Shown here: piece by piece, positions 36,275-49,295 of the stretch
Numbering within the stretch: position 1 is the first letter of the stretch
Layout of the letters: each line of letters starts with the position of its first letter
Assembly: GCF_004379255.2 (NCBI RefSeq)
Contig: NC_056037.1
Coordinates: 36,181,012 to 36,245,011 of the forward strand
From: Salvia splendens
Lineage: Eukaryota; Streptophyta; Magnoliopsida; Lamiales; Lamiaceae
Reading direction: 5' to 3'
Length of the DNA stretch: 64,000 nt
Position numbers and translations under genes: made by a program
Notes under the pieces: generated by a model
Databases searched by the model: none
What the model was told of the DNA's origin: nothing
The model's input: the letters and a program-made list of their open reading frames with translations, nothing else

Positions 36275-39200
36275 TCATGAATCTAATCTCAGTATAGCTG
36301 AGAAAACTTTCTTGAGCTCCGAAACAGGATCACCCTCGATCCCTGACTTTGTGCGCCATGCTACGTGCTCGTCTGGCCTCACTAGAATAGCTCCTCTATT
36401 CGTCATCTGACAGAGATCCCACCACGATGGTAAACCGGGACAAGTTTTAGCATCCACAACATCTACGAAGTTTTTCCACGGTGAAAGTAGCCTTTCGCTG
36501 CTGCTAAGGACTGCATATGTTGCTTTGTCTTGCCACATTATGCATACCTTAAGTGGGAGTTGAAATTCCTGAGCCATCTTAAATGCAGCCTGAGCTAGTT
36601 GATACGATTCTTCAATTGCGGATATAATAAGAAGGAATTCGACATCGTTTGCAGATACAAGGTCCAGGGTAGAGCAGGTTTCCTGACAAAATCATGAGTT
36701 TTGCTTAAAAACCTTCACAAGCACAGTTTTAGAGAAGGTGGCATGGCATACCTCTTTTGAATGTGACAATAACTGAATGTTCATATGGGGCAGCCTTGAT
36801 CCAGGATCCGAGGATGGAACGTAGTCCCGCCTCCGTCCAGTTGGCTTTTCTTGCGTGCTTGAAAAACTATCACCATCGGAAACTAGTGCCCCTTTATAAT
36901 ACCTAAGGTAAAATCTCATAGTTAGACAAATCATCACGGAGTACCCACTGGGGCACATACACGAGTAAACTTTCGAATCATTGTGCTTAGAAGCAATTAG
37001 AATGAATGATGGTACCTGAACCCTAGGTCTTCAGCAGGAAACTGGAGTTGCAGGCTTTTTCCTTCTTCAAAGATCTCTCTTAGTTTTGAAAGCCTTGAAG
37101 ATCCAAGCGGGTTGTTTTCATTTAGAATAAAACCAGAGAGCTGCATGCGGCCTATGCTAAATATTCCATTGAATATCGCCCTTTGCAGATCAGAAGGTAA
37201 GATGGAACCAAGTTTTTGATTTATGGTACGATGTACTGCAAATTGAGAAACGGTGCAGGTACCTGATGAATTACCAATAGCAGTTGAGAAAGTTCATTTC
37301 ATAATTGTAGATGTAATACCTGAAGTAGCAATACTTGGATCAAGACCAAGAGCAGCAGGAACTTCCATTGCTGCTTTAAAATTTTGAACACTAAGTTCAG
37401 TGTTAAAGAGAGCAATCTGACAAGTACCAAGTGTAACGGTTTTGTAAGAATTTTGATCTGGAAATGCTGATTAGCACAATTACACATATGAGTATACAAT
37501 ACCTGCCTACGCTCTGTTTCATAAGTCGAAAGAATTGATGGTGGTGCTATTCCCCTGAGTACAGAAGCCAACTTCCATGCAAGATTATGAGCATCCTGAA
37601 TTCCGGTATTCATTCCTGAAAAATATAGCAAAAGGTCCTGGATTGAATAACTGGCTCTTTGATGGCATGCAGTAATTAGCTAAAGGTATCAATTTTAGTA
37701 TAATATCCGAAGATTCATACCAAAGCCGCCAGCAGGGGGAAAGCGATGAGCAGCGTCACCAGCGAGTATTACCCTGTTGTTACTAGCTAAGAATGACTGA
37801 GCAACTTCGGCATGCATTACCCAAGGCTTTACATCCAGGACATTGACGTCTGCAAGCTCTCGACCAACCAGACTGAAAATTATTTTCTCACACATCTACA
37901 ATACAAACAATTCTTTAGAACAGCTGTTTTATCATGATTAATTTTCTGGCTCTTAACAGCACAAGAATACCTAGCCACCTACATTAAAATCTTATAACGA
38001 AACTCAAGCTATACGGGTGAAGAAATGGATATAGAGATAGGGAGTTACCATCGAGCTGAAATCTTCAAACCTTTGTTGGGGAGGATAAAAAGGTACCTGC
38101 ATAACATAATATGCCAGAAATCTAAGTTATTGGCGTCATAACAGCACAAGATAATCCATACACACAAAACTAAAGCTGGGTTGGAATATACAGCACCTGC
38201 AGCACAAATTCTCCTTGCATCAGGTCATGAGCAACAAGAACGCCGATGGCTTCAGTGTTGAATATAAAAAACAGCATGCCTGGTCTTTCATTCATTAAAT
38301 ACTGTCCAAGGTCCTGACTAGTAAAATGTATGCTGATAAGTTTTTGCAGATCATGTTCGCCATTCATGCCTATTCCAACTAGTTTTCTTACTGTACTACT
38401 TGCACCATCTGTGCCGATAAGAAAATCACAGTGGAAGTTTTTTTCTACATGCTTTCCTTCCCTTGTTATGGAAGCAGTCACGGTTACACCATTTTCAGTT
38501 GTGTTGATGGAAGTGCATTCATGCCCCAAGCATATTTGCTGCTCTGCAAGCTTTACGTCGTCAGAGTTGAGCAAGACATCGCTTCTGACATGAAACCCTA
38601 TGTGCTTGAGCTGTTCAATTAGCAACCTTGTGAGTTTATACTGAGAAAAGTGGGCTACAGAAACTGGACTCACAATCTTGTCAAAATCTGCATACAACAG
38701 AACTTGTGAACACCATAAGAATTTGAAAAGCGGCTAATAGACACTCCATGGTGTTTTTAGGTTCATGTGAGTTATCGGTTAATGTTGCATATCCATTGTT
38801 ATTTATTGTTAATATATCATTCTTAGAGTTGATGAGAGCATAGTATTCAACTTTTTGCTTCCCCTATACACTGACATTTCAGATACAGGCTTAACAAACT
38901 AAAATAGCAAACCATGATAAACAACAATCATCAACGAAAGATAGAAAAAAACGGCCAAGCTCATGAAATCCAAGCTCAAGACAAAGGCTTGTAGCCAGGC
39001 TGGAACGTCAAGTAAGTACTAGCTATGAGTCCTTTCATTCACAATGAATCTCAATAACCAACAAGGAACAAGAATTTTCTCAATATTCAAGAGCTGTGGA
39101 AACAAAGAGACACCTTTAGGTTGCATATGGTCAACTGAACCAAGAACTTGCCCGGTGAGCGAAGTGCAGTACACAAACTTCCTCCATAAGTCTACAGGCG

Positions 39201-39906
39201 GTTGATGCCTCAAAATCTCATCAGCCAGTCCATTTAATTTGCGAAACACCTGGCACGAACCATCTACTTCAGTACAAAAAAGCCTCAATATCTCGAAATT
39301 AATCCAAAAAAAAATAAAAAAGAAGGGGGGTGCAAAAAACCTCCATGGATCGATTGTTGATGAAATGAGCTTGAGGGTGTCTTGAGAAACCACAACTTTT
39401 CTCCAAAACTGCACATTTAACCCCTGCCAGCCAAGCACCATTATAAGTTATACATAAACCTTAAATTTGACGTCAAGCAAAACCCCTGATAACTCAATTA
39501 ATTAGCCATGAAAATACAGTAATACAAATGAACAGATAAAAATTGAAAATTGGCATAAATACAGATTACAAAATGCAATTGAACCTCATCATATATGAAA
39601 ATGAAACCATGTACAAAAACTTCAAGCACAAGCATCAAAAAACTCTTCGAAATGGAAAAGAAATAGAAAAATCGGAGATGTGAGTAGGGAAATTGAACCT
39701 AATTTAGTGAGGAGAATGGAGAGAACAAGGCCAACTGGTCCTGCGCCGACGATCAAGACAGGCAATCGTGAATCGCGGCCGTCAATTCCGTCGGAAGAGC
39801 TTGACAAATCTCTGCGGGGATCATAAGAAGAGCATAGAACGGCATTGCTATGTAATCTGGTGCGGTTGAATCCATGGAATCTCCTCGTGAGCCTCAGAGC
39901 TGCCAT
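36275..39906 (-). CDS. FAD-dependent aromatic-ring-type monooxygenase (EMB2421-like)
   Basis: Flavoprotein monooxygenase of the p-hydroxybenzoate-hydroxylase fold; the substrate is not known. Eleven exons on the minus strand: 39906-39699, 39423-39341, 39249-39114, 38687-38197, 38096-38049, 37895-37721, 37615-37503, 37416-37320, 37235-37016, 36902-36752, 36682-36275, all GT-AG, giving 709 residues. Visible features: Arg/Ser-rich N-terminus (MAALRLTRRFHGFNR) suggesting organelle import, FAD dinucleotide motif VGAGPVG at 53-59, the DG motif LIGTDGASSTVRKLVG, and the GD motif GDAAHRFPPAGGFGMN from residue 368, which contacts FAD ribityl phosphate. The C-terminal 180 residues form a thioredoxin-like region in related enzymes. 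The best match I recall is Arabidopsis At1g24340 (EMB2421), needed for embryo development and of the same length. The GTG codon upstream of 39906 is not a likely start. Confidence 0.9.
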
Positions 39907-40295
39907 TGCAGCAGCCACTGCGCCAATTCTACTTCGGTTTCGCTAATTATTCAATCGAGACTTTAAATTCCAACAATTCTAGTAAGATTCACTAAGCTCT
40001 GATTCTAATGTAGTGATCTTGATTATTTCTGTTGCGCGATAATACAGCTTGGGATTTATGCTAAAACCCTCATGATTCTTAAGATTTAAAGAACACGAAT
40101 TAGGTAGGAGAACTCATGGATTGAATTATGCCATGTCTAACATTACAAATTTACAACGTGTTTCAACGTGTTAAGAAAGTATTGGGCCGTCTCCGGTGCG
40201 GGCTCGTGCAAAGTCCATGCGGGTTAATCGGTCCGGATCCGAGTCGAGTGACGGGTGGAGGTGGGGTCGAGGAGGGTGACCTGACCAACCGTCAG

Positions 40296-40617
40296 CGTAT
40301 AAGTATATTTGTAAAATTCCATTAATCGGTTCAACAACTCATGGCAGCTCCACCTTCCGGCTGACGATAGTTTTGCCGTTGTGCCAACTGTTCTCCTTTA
40401 TGCTATTGATTATTTATTTGTGTGTTAGGAGATGATATGTCAATAACAAACCCAAACGTATAAGTATATTTGTAAAATTCCATTAATCGGTTCAACAACT
40501 CATGTCAGTTCTACTTTCTGGCTGACGATAGTTCTGCCGTTGTGCCAAATGTTCTCCTTTATGCTATTGATTTTTTATTTGTGTGTTAGGAGATGATATG
40601 TCAATAACAAACCCAAA
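40296..40617. repeat. tandem duplication, 2 copies of 161 bp
   Basis: Copy 1 spans 40296-40456 and copy 2 spans 40457-40617. Both begin CGTATAAGTATATTTG and end AATAACAAACCCAAA. Only about six substitutions separate them, so the duplication is fairly recent. It lies upstream of the FAD monooxygenase gene, about 400 bases from its start. Confidence 0.9.
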
Positions 40618-43600
40618 GTATTAGTATGTTGATTTAGATTTCTCTATTTCATTTAGAAACACAAATACTGTTGTTTTACATGCTTAAAAATTCATATATT
40701 TATAAATCAGGACTTGTGACATTTTTATTCATAAAATTTTATCTCTAGATGAGTTATCTACCCTGTCAAATATGCGACATTTTGATAATCCACAATATAT
40801 CATGGAGGCCATCCAATATTCATACTGTACTTATCAAGCTATCATTAATCAAAAGGAGAAAAACTATTATAAGTGCAGTTTTGGGCTGAAATGGTGAAAC
40901 TAGGGCCCTTAATAGATGGGCTAGAAGAATGTTGTAGGCCCAACTATTAACTGAGAAGTCATTTTTGTATTTAATTTAATTCGAAACGCATTTTATACAA
41001 AAATTCACGTTTCTATATAATAACATGAAAATCACATCATATGCAATAGCAAGTCAGATTATCGTTACATTACATGTGGATCATAGTTAAACATGAATAC
41101 TAAATAAATTATCTATTAATAGTGTCCTTCCGAAATACTACTACTAATCATAATCTCCTTCAATATTCGGATAGCACCAACCAATGCCCAACATGGAATA
41201 AAACTCCTAAAAAATCCTCAATATCAAGATATGCAAATATTTAAGTTTACTTTCATGATCTTTTTCATCTTATAATTATGTTCCAGAAAGTAGATGAAAG
41301 TATTGATGATGATTGAGACTCGTAACAACTTTCACCAATGTTGGACTAAAATACAATAACTTAGTTGGGTGTTCAAATATATGAAGATATAGTAGTACGC
41401 CATAATCAATAGTCTAGATTGATAGTATTAATTGAGGAAGGGGTAAAAGTAGTATAGATACCTAGGAAAATAAATATAAGAGCCTTGTAGTATATAATTG
41501 CCATTTAAAAGTAAAAATATATCTTGGTGTGATTGGATAGATTAAGGTGAATAAGTCTTCGCTCATGCCCATACTATCATCATTTTACGTACAAGATAAA
41601 AGATTTCAATCTCAAGAAACTCGTTCATCAACAGAAACTCGTTCATCGACAGTTAATAGTTCGTAGAAATACTGGTGTATCAAAAAGGCTAATGCCTAGC
41701 ATGGAGGATTGTCAGGTTTTGATCGGATTCTCAGTTTTGATTTTTGAACGTAACGTGTGCATTTTGGATTAATCGGAATCAACATATCGGTTCTACTAGT
41801 CTCCGTCTAATATCGAGAAACTAACGATTTTGACACAATATTGAAAAAATCGCCGAAAGTCGAATAAAAACACTAGTATTTTTTAGTTCAAAACCAAAGT
41901 GACAAATAAGACTTTTGATTTAGTTACGGTTCCACTTTCATTGAAACCAAAAGCAATGGCATGTTGGGTTGCAAACTCATACCACATCGGAGAAGAAGGA
42001 AAGTTAGATGCAATACATAAGTGTTGTCCAACCCCAATTTATTTGAGATCTTTTATGAGTGACCCAAAAATAAATTCGTGCGGGCTTAACCTAAAATGTA
42101 TAATATCAAACTAATATGCAGATGGCGATTCTAACATGGTCGACAACCCTACTAGAAAGTACTAATAGTGAGCAAGCCCTTACAAGTCTATAGAAGAGCC
42201 ATAGTTTATCTATGTTGCCATGAGTGATTCTAAAACTAAATTTGATGGAGTTTAAGCATTTGTAAATAGACGAGATAGAGTCGATTCGACCGGACCCTAC
42301 TATAGATACAATACAACGGAACAATTGCTTTCACAAGTACCACTCCTTTTCTAATAAGATAGCGTAGCATCCATTGATGCTCGTGCCATCATCTCTCTCC
42401 AGTCTTTTTGCTCTGAAAATTTCAAACTCTCATCACTCTCAACTCTCAACTTTCTACTTTTTAGAGATGGAGAATATACTTTAATACATGTGAGTAACGT
42501 CTTTACTCTTGGAGTTATCACTAATCACATTATTATAAGCTGTAAAATAAATTATTGTGGAGCGTAACATGAATCAAACATTGAAGTTAATGCATTGTTT
42601 GTATGCTGATGGAAAATGCACGTGCCACCCTCACTAGTGCCATTAGCGGAGAGCACACCGCTGTCCGTCCGTCCGTGCCAGCGGCACGACACCGCTGTCC
42701 GCCGCTGCGCTCTTGCTCCTGGCACGGCGCTGCTCTTAGCTAAGAGCACGTCCGTGCCAGCGAGCAGGGCGACGTGGCGCATTTCTATTGGCATTTGACA
42801 TTTTTTTTCATTTTTTAAAAAAATCGAAAATAATACCAAAAATTAAAAAAAAACATATTTTTGGATTCTCAAAAATATCCAGATTTTATTACCATTTTTT
42901 GATTTTTTTTTAAAAAATTTAATCTCAACATCATCTATAAATACACACATTCATCATCCATTTGGGTGAAATTCGGCCACGAGTAGTGGGGTTTTTTAAT
43001 TTTATGAATTTACTTATGTAATTTTTAATTTTTAGGATTTAAATTATGTAATTTTTAATTTTTAATTTTTAAGACTTTAATTATGAAAATTTTAATTTTT
43101 AGGATTTTAATTATGTAATTTTTATTTTTTTTGTAATTTTTAATATTATTCCGATTATTTTTAATGCATTTTAATATTGTGGAAATGTTTTTATTTAAAT
43201 TGAATAATAGAATGGTGGGACCCTTGAGCATGTTCTTGCGGAAGAGCACAGATGTGGATGTTGTGCTATTGCCTAAGAACATTGAGTAAAAGTGGGTCCG
43301 GGCTCACATCCGTGCTCGTTGGCAAGAGCAAAGATGTGGATGCTCTTATATTAGGGAATGCAATAAAATATGACAGAAGATTTATAGTTCGAAAAAATTA
43401 GGGAATGCAATAAAATATGACAGGAGACTTATAGTTGGAAAAAAAATAAAGGACATATATAATGCCAAGTTGTGGGACTATCATTCTATTAATATATCCA
43501 AAATTATACCACTCCAGTTAATGTAACAATTTGTGCCCATCCATCCCATGTGAAATATCTCAGAAATTAATTAATATCCCAAAAATGGCCCCTTGAGTCT

Positions 43601-44940
43601 GACATACTAATTTACCATATATTCTGAAATCTCACATGTCATTCTTGATTTAATTTTTTTTGCTAAATCTCACTTATCATTGCAATTTAATCAAATCTTA
43701 ATTATGTTTTCATTTCTTGAACTTTATATTTCAAATGACAAATTGTCTGAAAAATCATAAAATGTAATCACCTACTAGTAACTTCTAAAGTTGATAGTAG
43801 AGATCATAAAATTTAAATTTATTGTCAATTATCCAACGCCAATATTTTTTAGTAAATTTGTAAGTGATATAGAAATCGAGAAATGATGTGTGAACATTAT
43901 CGTTGACGAGTTACACGATTTCATCTACTCATAAAGAAAATAACACCCTATAAAAAAACATCAATAATATAAATTTCGTGCAATAATTAAGAACCAATAT
44001 TTATAACTTTTCCTCGACTGATTTTCAAAGTTGTAGCACAAATATACTAATTTGATCATACTTCTATTTTTTTTACTACTTTAAAAACGATCAAGTGTTA
44101 CACAAATATGGGCGTTTATTTGTTTTTGCTCATAAGCCACAATCAATTTAGAGATATTTTGTGCTTCTCTTAATTTTATATTTTTAAAAAATACACAATA
44201 TATTTTCCTCAAAAAGGCAGTGCTTGCCTCGCTACAATAACTAAAACAAATAATTTCTCCGTCTCTTATTCATAATTTATTTTAATTCCATCTGAATTTA
44301 GAATTTATTCAACTTCATAAAGAAAATTGAGAAAACAAGTTAATGTGATCCCACCCTTATAGAAACAATTATAGAAAATAAATAAATGAGATTATTAGAT
44401 TAGTGAGTATATTAATTTAAGAACGTACTACAAAAATAGTCAAATGGGATATTTTCCATGGACGGTGGACGGAAGGATTACTTAATTTTCCTAACATCAT
44501 TTCAATTTTTTTACTCTCTCAAAAGAATCTCATTTAAAAGTGGTAATGCATTTGAAATTTGGTCTTGAGTCTTGATAATGTGAAAGAAATGAAAAAAATT
44601 AAATATAAATTATTTACGAGTTGATGGCGACACTGAGACCTCTTCCCAAGATTCCAAAGTTGTACAACAATCTATGCATTTTTTTACTGCTTTTTGCCTG
44701 GTATCCTTTTTACTGCTTCACCATGCATTAAAATATTTATGCAAATATCATTAAAATAATGCTAGTTTTCATAAACTAGTCTGTCCATCTCTAACTCATT
44801 CATGGTTTCGAGGCCTTCATTCTCTGCACCATTTGATTGTGCTCGGCTCCTTCAAGCAGAGATTAAATGTATGTGGTTTTCCAAAACTGATTTTGGGAGA
44901 ATATTAATGTTCATTTTTATGCTTTCTCAGATGCTTTATG
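40618..44940. other. long AT-rich spacer with decayed repeats
   Basis: No gene is supported over 4.3 kb. It contains Harbinger-like repeat DNA at 42620-43345 and a small tandem duplication at about 43350-43442 (two copies of GGGAATGCAATAAAATATGA plus flanks, 43-base period). A short run at 41615-41655 repeats AGAAACTCGTTCATC. Confidence 0.45.
42620..43345. mobile_element. Harbinger/Tourist-like non-autonomous repeat, ends unclear
   Basis: The left part (42640-42780) is GC-rich with repeated CCGCTGTCCG and GTCCGTGCCAGC phrases; the right end reads GGATGTTGTGCTATTGCC ... GATGTGGATGCTC followed by TTA. GCTC-TTA junctions at about 42735 and 43345 resemble right ends of the Harbinger elements further on in the window. 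Two nested or adjacent copies are likely. No coding capacity. Confidence 0.45.
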
Positions 44941-45920
44941 GAGTAATTAGTTGTGAATAATGTGATTATATTTACTCAAATTAAAAAAAAAATTGAATCT
45001 TTACTGTGTTTTTGTGCATTTGAGATTGTAAGAGCTGAGCCCATGTGCCTTGGTTTGGGTATGTTTATGATTTCAGATTTATCTTTCAAGCTGGGGTTTG
45101 ATTTTACATCAATCTTGAAATTTCTGTGTGTGTATGAAGTAGTTATGAACAATGTGATTATATTTTCTCAAAAAAAAAAAAAAAAAAAAATTGGCAGGGA
45201 TTTTTGTGTGCCTGGATTATCAAGATAGTTTTTTCCTCAGGTGTGATGTGAAGTAATAGCTGTGAATAATGTGATTTTTTTTGAATCTTTACTCTGTTGC
45301 TGCTGTGCATTTGAGATTGAAAGAGTTGAGCTATATGCGTGCCTTGATTTTGGTGTTTTATGCTTTCATTTTTCAAGTTGGTATTTTTATAATGGGTTAT
45401 TGTCTATTTTTGCTTCTTTTTTTTTGGCATGGAGTTTTGATTGTTATTTACTCAAAACACATTGCAGATATTCATCCTGAGATCTGGATCATTTTCTTGA
45501 ACTTGTCATCATGGAAATGGGGTTTTGTTTTACAAGTCTTGAAATTGACATCAAGTTGGTATTTTTATCAGATGTTGTGAAGTAGGTAGTTATGAGTAAT
45601 GTGCTTATATTTTCTATTGGCATTTTTGTAATGGATTTTTGTGTGATTGGATTGTTGTTTACTCAAACCCACCAAAAATTCAATCTTTACTGCATTTGAG
45701 GTTAAAAGAGTTGAGCTATGTGTCTTGATGTTTATGTGTTATTTCAAAATTATCTTTCAAGTTGGTATTTTTATAATGGATTGTTGTCAATTTTTACTTC
45801 ATTTTTGGCATGAATTTTGGTCTCTAATTGGATTGTTGTTTACTCAAAACACAGTGCAGATATTCATCCTGATTTCTGGTTCACTTTCTTGAAATTGACA
45901 CACGAAAAACATGAAAGATT
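44941..45920 (+). repeat. three diverged tandem copies of a roughly 300-400 bp unit upstream of the remorin gene
   Basis: Corresponding phrases recur in order: AATCTTTACT..GCATTTGAG at about 44995, 45284 and 45681; GAAGTA.TAG.TATGA.TAATGTG at about 45137, 45250 and 45580; CAAGTTGGTATTTTTATAATGG near 45376 and 45758; ACTCAAAACACA.TGCAGATA at about 45451 and 45840. The copies have diverged in length and sequence. Open frames in this region are not conserved and look non-coding. It may be promoter or 5'-leader intron DNA of the remorin gene. Confidence 0.6.
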
Positions 45921-45963
45921 TTCGGAGGATTTAAGATTGAGAGAGAGGTGTATGAAGTAAGTG

Positions 45964-47307
45964 ATGAGATCCATAGAGGATAAAGGGTGCTTGACACAAG
46001 AAGCTGCAGCTGGTGGTGCTAGTTGTATGAGCTTCGAGTTCAAGAACAACGGCCTCACACTCACTCGTAGCGCTTCCCACCATCATCGAACGTCCTTGGG
46101 AAAACCCACTCCATCGAAATGGGACGACGCCCAGAAGTGGCTCGTCAATCTCTCCAGAGGGGAGAAGAATCCCACCAAGGCCTCTCCCCGGAACTCCAAT
46201 GCTGATGACCGGAGGCTGATAGCCCCTCCTGTGCCCAAGAAGGACTACCCAAGCGAGGACGAAGAGGATGAGGAGGGGGCGAATGCCTCGGGTGGCGTTG
46301 ATCAGTTTGATGTGGAGACTAAGAATGTGGACTGTGATGAGTCTGTGTGGAGGATCAATAGGCCTGCTAGTAGTTGCAAATCGGTCGTTAGGTCGGTTTG
46401 TGTGAGGGATATGGGGACCGAGATGACGCCAATGGTGAGCCAGGAGCCGTCTAGGACAGCCACCCCGATCAGGGCCACCACCCCTGCTGCAAGAAGCCCT
46501 GTTTCTTCAGGGACCTCGACTCCGGCCAGGGGGCAGAACGGTGCGATGGTGGTTGAGAATGGCCTGCCCGTTGCATCTCCCGTTGACAGGAGAGGAGAAG
46601 GCCTTGTTGGCGTGGACGTGCTGGAAAACAAAACGGATGATCAGTCTAGTAAGACGAATCCTCTGGAAACCCGAGCAGCGGCTTGGGATGAGGCCGAACG
46701 TGCCAAATACATGGCAAGGTAGATAAAAAAGTACTCGTCCTTTAAAAATAGCAATTGTTTCCATTTTAGTCAGTCTTTTAAAATTATGCACTTTCTACTT
46801 TAGGGAACTTTTATTCTCTCTAATGAGGTGCATTAAAACTCGTGCTGTTTCAAAAGTTGCTACATGTATTGTCAATCTGTTCTATTACCCAAAGTAGACG
46901 ACTTGCTCGTTTTCTAATGTTCGTGTTGTATAGGTTTAAACGGGAAGAAGTGAAGATTCAAGCATGGGAAAATCATCAGAAGAGGAAAGCCGAAATGCAG
47001 ATGAGGAAAGTAGAGGTAACACATCCTCTCAAATTTTTCGTGTTCCTTTCACGTTAGTGTCTAAAAAAATTGGCTTGGTCTTTAGGTGAAAGCCGAGAGG
47101 CTGAAGTCTCGAGCACATGAGAAGTGCACAAACAAGTTGGCAGCAACTAGAAGGATAGCGGAGGAGAAACGTGCCAATGCTGAGGCAGATTTGAACGAGA
47201 AGGCCGTGAAGACTTCTCAACGGGCGGACTATATAAGGAGGACGGGACATCTCCCGTCTTCGTTCTCGTCTTCGTTCTCGTTCAAGCTGCCTTCATTGTG
47301 CTGGTAG
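45964..47307 (+). CDS. remorin family protein
   Basis: Plant-specific plasma-membrane nanodomain protein. Three exons: 45964-46718, 46934-47015, 47086-47307, GT-AG, giving 352 residues. The long N-terminal part is Ser/Thr/Pro-rich and probably disordered (TPIRATTPAARSPVSSGTSTPARG). The remorin C domain follows: AAWDEAERAKYMARFKREEVK, then a charged coiled coil (QKRKAEMQMRKVEVKAERLK, KLAATRRIAEEKRANAEADL). The C-terminus is the hydrophobic/Cys anchor type (FKLPSLCW), which fits membrane attachment by S-acylation. The start is the ATG at 45964; the codon before it is GTG, with a stop further upstream. Matches long remorins of the At1g67590 type. Three diverged repeats lie immediately upstream. 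Confidence 0.93.
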
Positions 47308-47593
47308 CACAAGTCACCATTTGTATGTACTTGGCGCTATAAAAAGTGTACTTAATACTAAAAAACTCTGTTTTCTATGGATATTGCACCAAGTTCAATA
47401 TGTTGTGGTTTGGTGTATGATTTTTTTTGATGCAATTTAGTGTTTGGTGGTTTAGTAGTTTAATTTTAGTATTATTAGCTTACTTCATCAATCCAGTTTA
47501 GCCTTTAAATGATAATTCGAAATAAATGGGTACATAATTTTGTAAAAATTGACTTTTTGTAATAAATGTAAAACAAGATTATATGAGTATTAA

Positions 47594-49235
47594 GGGCATC
47601 AGTAGTGGGGCGCCCTATGTCGCGCCACGTCATCAGTTTTATCCTCCTTCCCCCCACCTGCAGTGGGGCGCCCTAAGGCGCGCCACAGCATCACTTTATT
47701 GTTTTGTTTAATTAATTTAAATGTTTTCAAATAACAAGTAACGAGTAAATAAAAAACGTCTAAATAACAAATGGCGACGCATTAATAAAAAAAAGTTACA
47801 CCATTCAACTTACAAAAAAAACAACTAAGTCGGTGCAATTCCCAACTTCCGACGTAGCTCATCGATTAACGCCCGGAGATATTCGGCTTCGTCGGGGTCG
47901 GTACACTTCTTGAGGGCCTTGTGCGTCTGCAATAACGTCCTCGCCATCGACGTTGTTGCCAACAACTCAAACGCGGTGGCCATCTGGGTCGGGAGCGTTT
48001 CCGGGAACGGAGATGGGTTTGCAGCGATCGAGGATGAGGTCGAGACAGTCTTCCCCTTGGCCTTCGCAGCCTTGACGCCGGGAGGACACCGGTGTGCAGG
48101 AACTTCCTTCATCCACGTACGTCCGGTTGAGGTCAACCGGGTGATTGCCGCTGCCGCTGCTCGTGTAATCACCAGCTTCGGTGGTCTTCGTCCTCTTCGG
48201 CGCACCAGTGTGCAGAATTCCACCTTGGAACTTCTGCTTGTCCCTCAAGAGCGCCCAGATGGCCTCGTGCTTGAAGTCGCCGTACATCGACCGATACGAC
48301 AACAGCGCTTTAGCGCGCACGTCGCTCAAGCTCTCGCCGCTCCCCTGTGCCCTCGTGAACTTCTCGAACTCCGCCGCGTACAAGTTCACTTGCTTCTTCA
48401 CTTGATCTCAGTGCTTGCGGAGTTGCTCACGTTTGCGCTTGTACGCGGTTGGCGGCTTGGCCTCATTGTAGAGGCCGGCGATGCGCTCCCAGTACGCGAC
48501 CTGCCTCTGGTTGTTCGCGAATATCGGGTCTTCCGATATATCTACCCAACACCGGGCCAAAATGAGGGTTTCGTCGTCGGTGTAGTTCGTACGGCCAGGG
48601 GCGTACTCATCGCAATTTCCGGGAGGCGGTAACTTCTGCGCTCGCTGTCGGTTCCGCTTGGCTGGGGCGAAAGCAGTCGCGGCGGGTTTGGGATCGACCG
48701 CTGCGGCGTCACGGCGGGAGGGAGCGCTTGGTCGGTTTGGAGACGGCTCCATGTCAGACAACCCGTACGATTCCGTACTGAAATCGGGATCGTACTGGGT
48801 GTCGGCGTCGAACGAATGATATTCGCTGGGTTCTGTACCCGGCCAACGCGCCTCTCCGCTAAACATAGGATTATTGGGACTTGAATCAATTTCGTAGTAA
48901 TTGTGTAAATGTAAAAAGTTTCAAAAGTAAAATCGTGAAATGAAATTACAAATGAACTCTATTTATAAAAAAATGAAACCGCGTGCCATCGTCTACGTCG
49001 ATCGTCCGCGTAGCCCACAGTGGGCCGGACGATGGCCTGTCGTCCGCGGCCATCGTCCGCGTAGGCCGCAATGGGGCGGACGATGGGCATCGTCCGCGCT
49101 ATACTCCGCGCCCTTAGTATAGGGCGCGACGATCGTCCGCGGCCTATGTCACGCACCCGCAATGGGACGGACGATGGCGGGCGCGAACGATGTGCGCCAT
49201 TGGGCGTGCCATCGTCCGCGCCATTGCGGATGGCC
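47594..49235. mobile_element. PIF/Harbinger element carrying ORF1 only
   Basis: A 1642-base element flanked by TAA on both sides (47591-47593 and 49236-49238). Ends are related inverted repeats: GGGCATCAGTAGTGGGGCG at the left, and GGCCATCCGCAATGGCGCGG when the right end is read inward. It carries a broken Myb/SANT-type ORF1 on the minus strand and no transposase. The right subterminal 230 bases hold many copies of ATCGTCCGCG in both orientations. Confidence 0.85.
47825..48866 (-). pseudogene. Harbinger ORF1, Myb/SANT-like DNA-binding protein, broken
   Basis: Reads from ATG 48866 into a SANT/trihelix-type domain (YTDDETLILARCWVDISEDP, then QVAYWERIAGLYNEAKPP). An in-frame TGA at 48408-48410 comes where Trp is expected after QLRKH. 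The frame then resumes with VKKQVNLYAAEFEKFTRAQG to GDFKHEAIWALLRDKQKF. A frameshift near 48090 moves the last part, with VKAAKAKGK and the C-terminal helix ending LRRKLGIAPT, into another frame ending at 47825. Harbinger ORF1 proteins assist transposase by binding DNA and helping nuclear import. In plant databases such genes are often mislabelled glutathione S-transferase T3-like. Confidence 0.82.
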
Positions 49236-49295
49236 TAAATATCTAGAAAATATAGTGGGTGATTGAGTTGGAACATAAGATCTTATTTGGGTGCA

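Noticed and set aside
45961..45963. GTG at 45961 as remorin start
   Set aside because: The next codon is an ATG in the same frame (45964), the normal eukaryotic start.
47910..48632. 240-residue plus-strand frame
   Set aside because: Antisense to the Harbinger ORF1, which has clear SANT-like homology on the minus strand; GC-rich DNA keeps the opposite frame open by chance.
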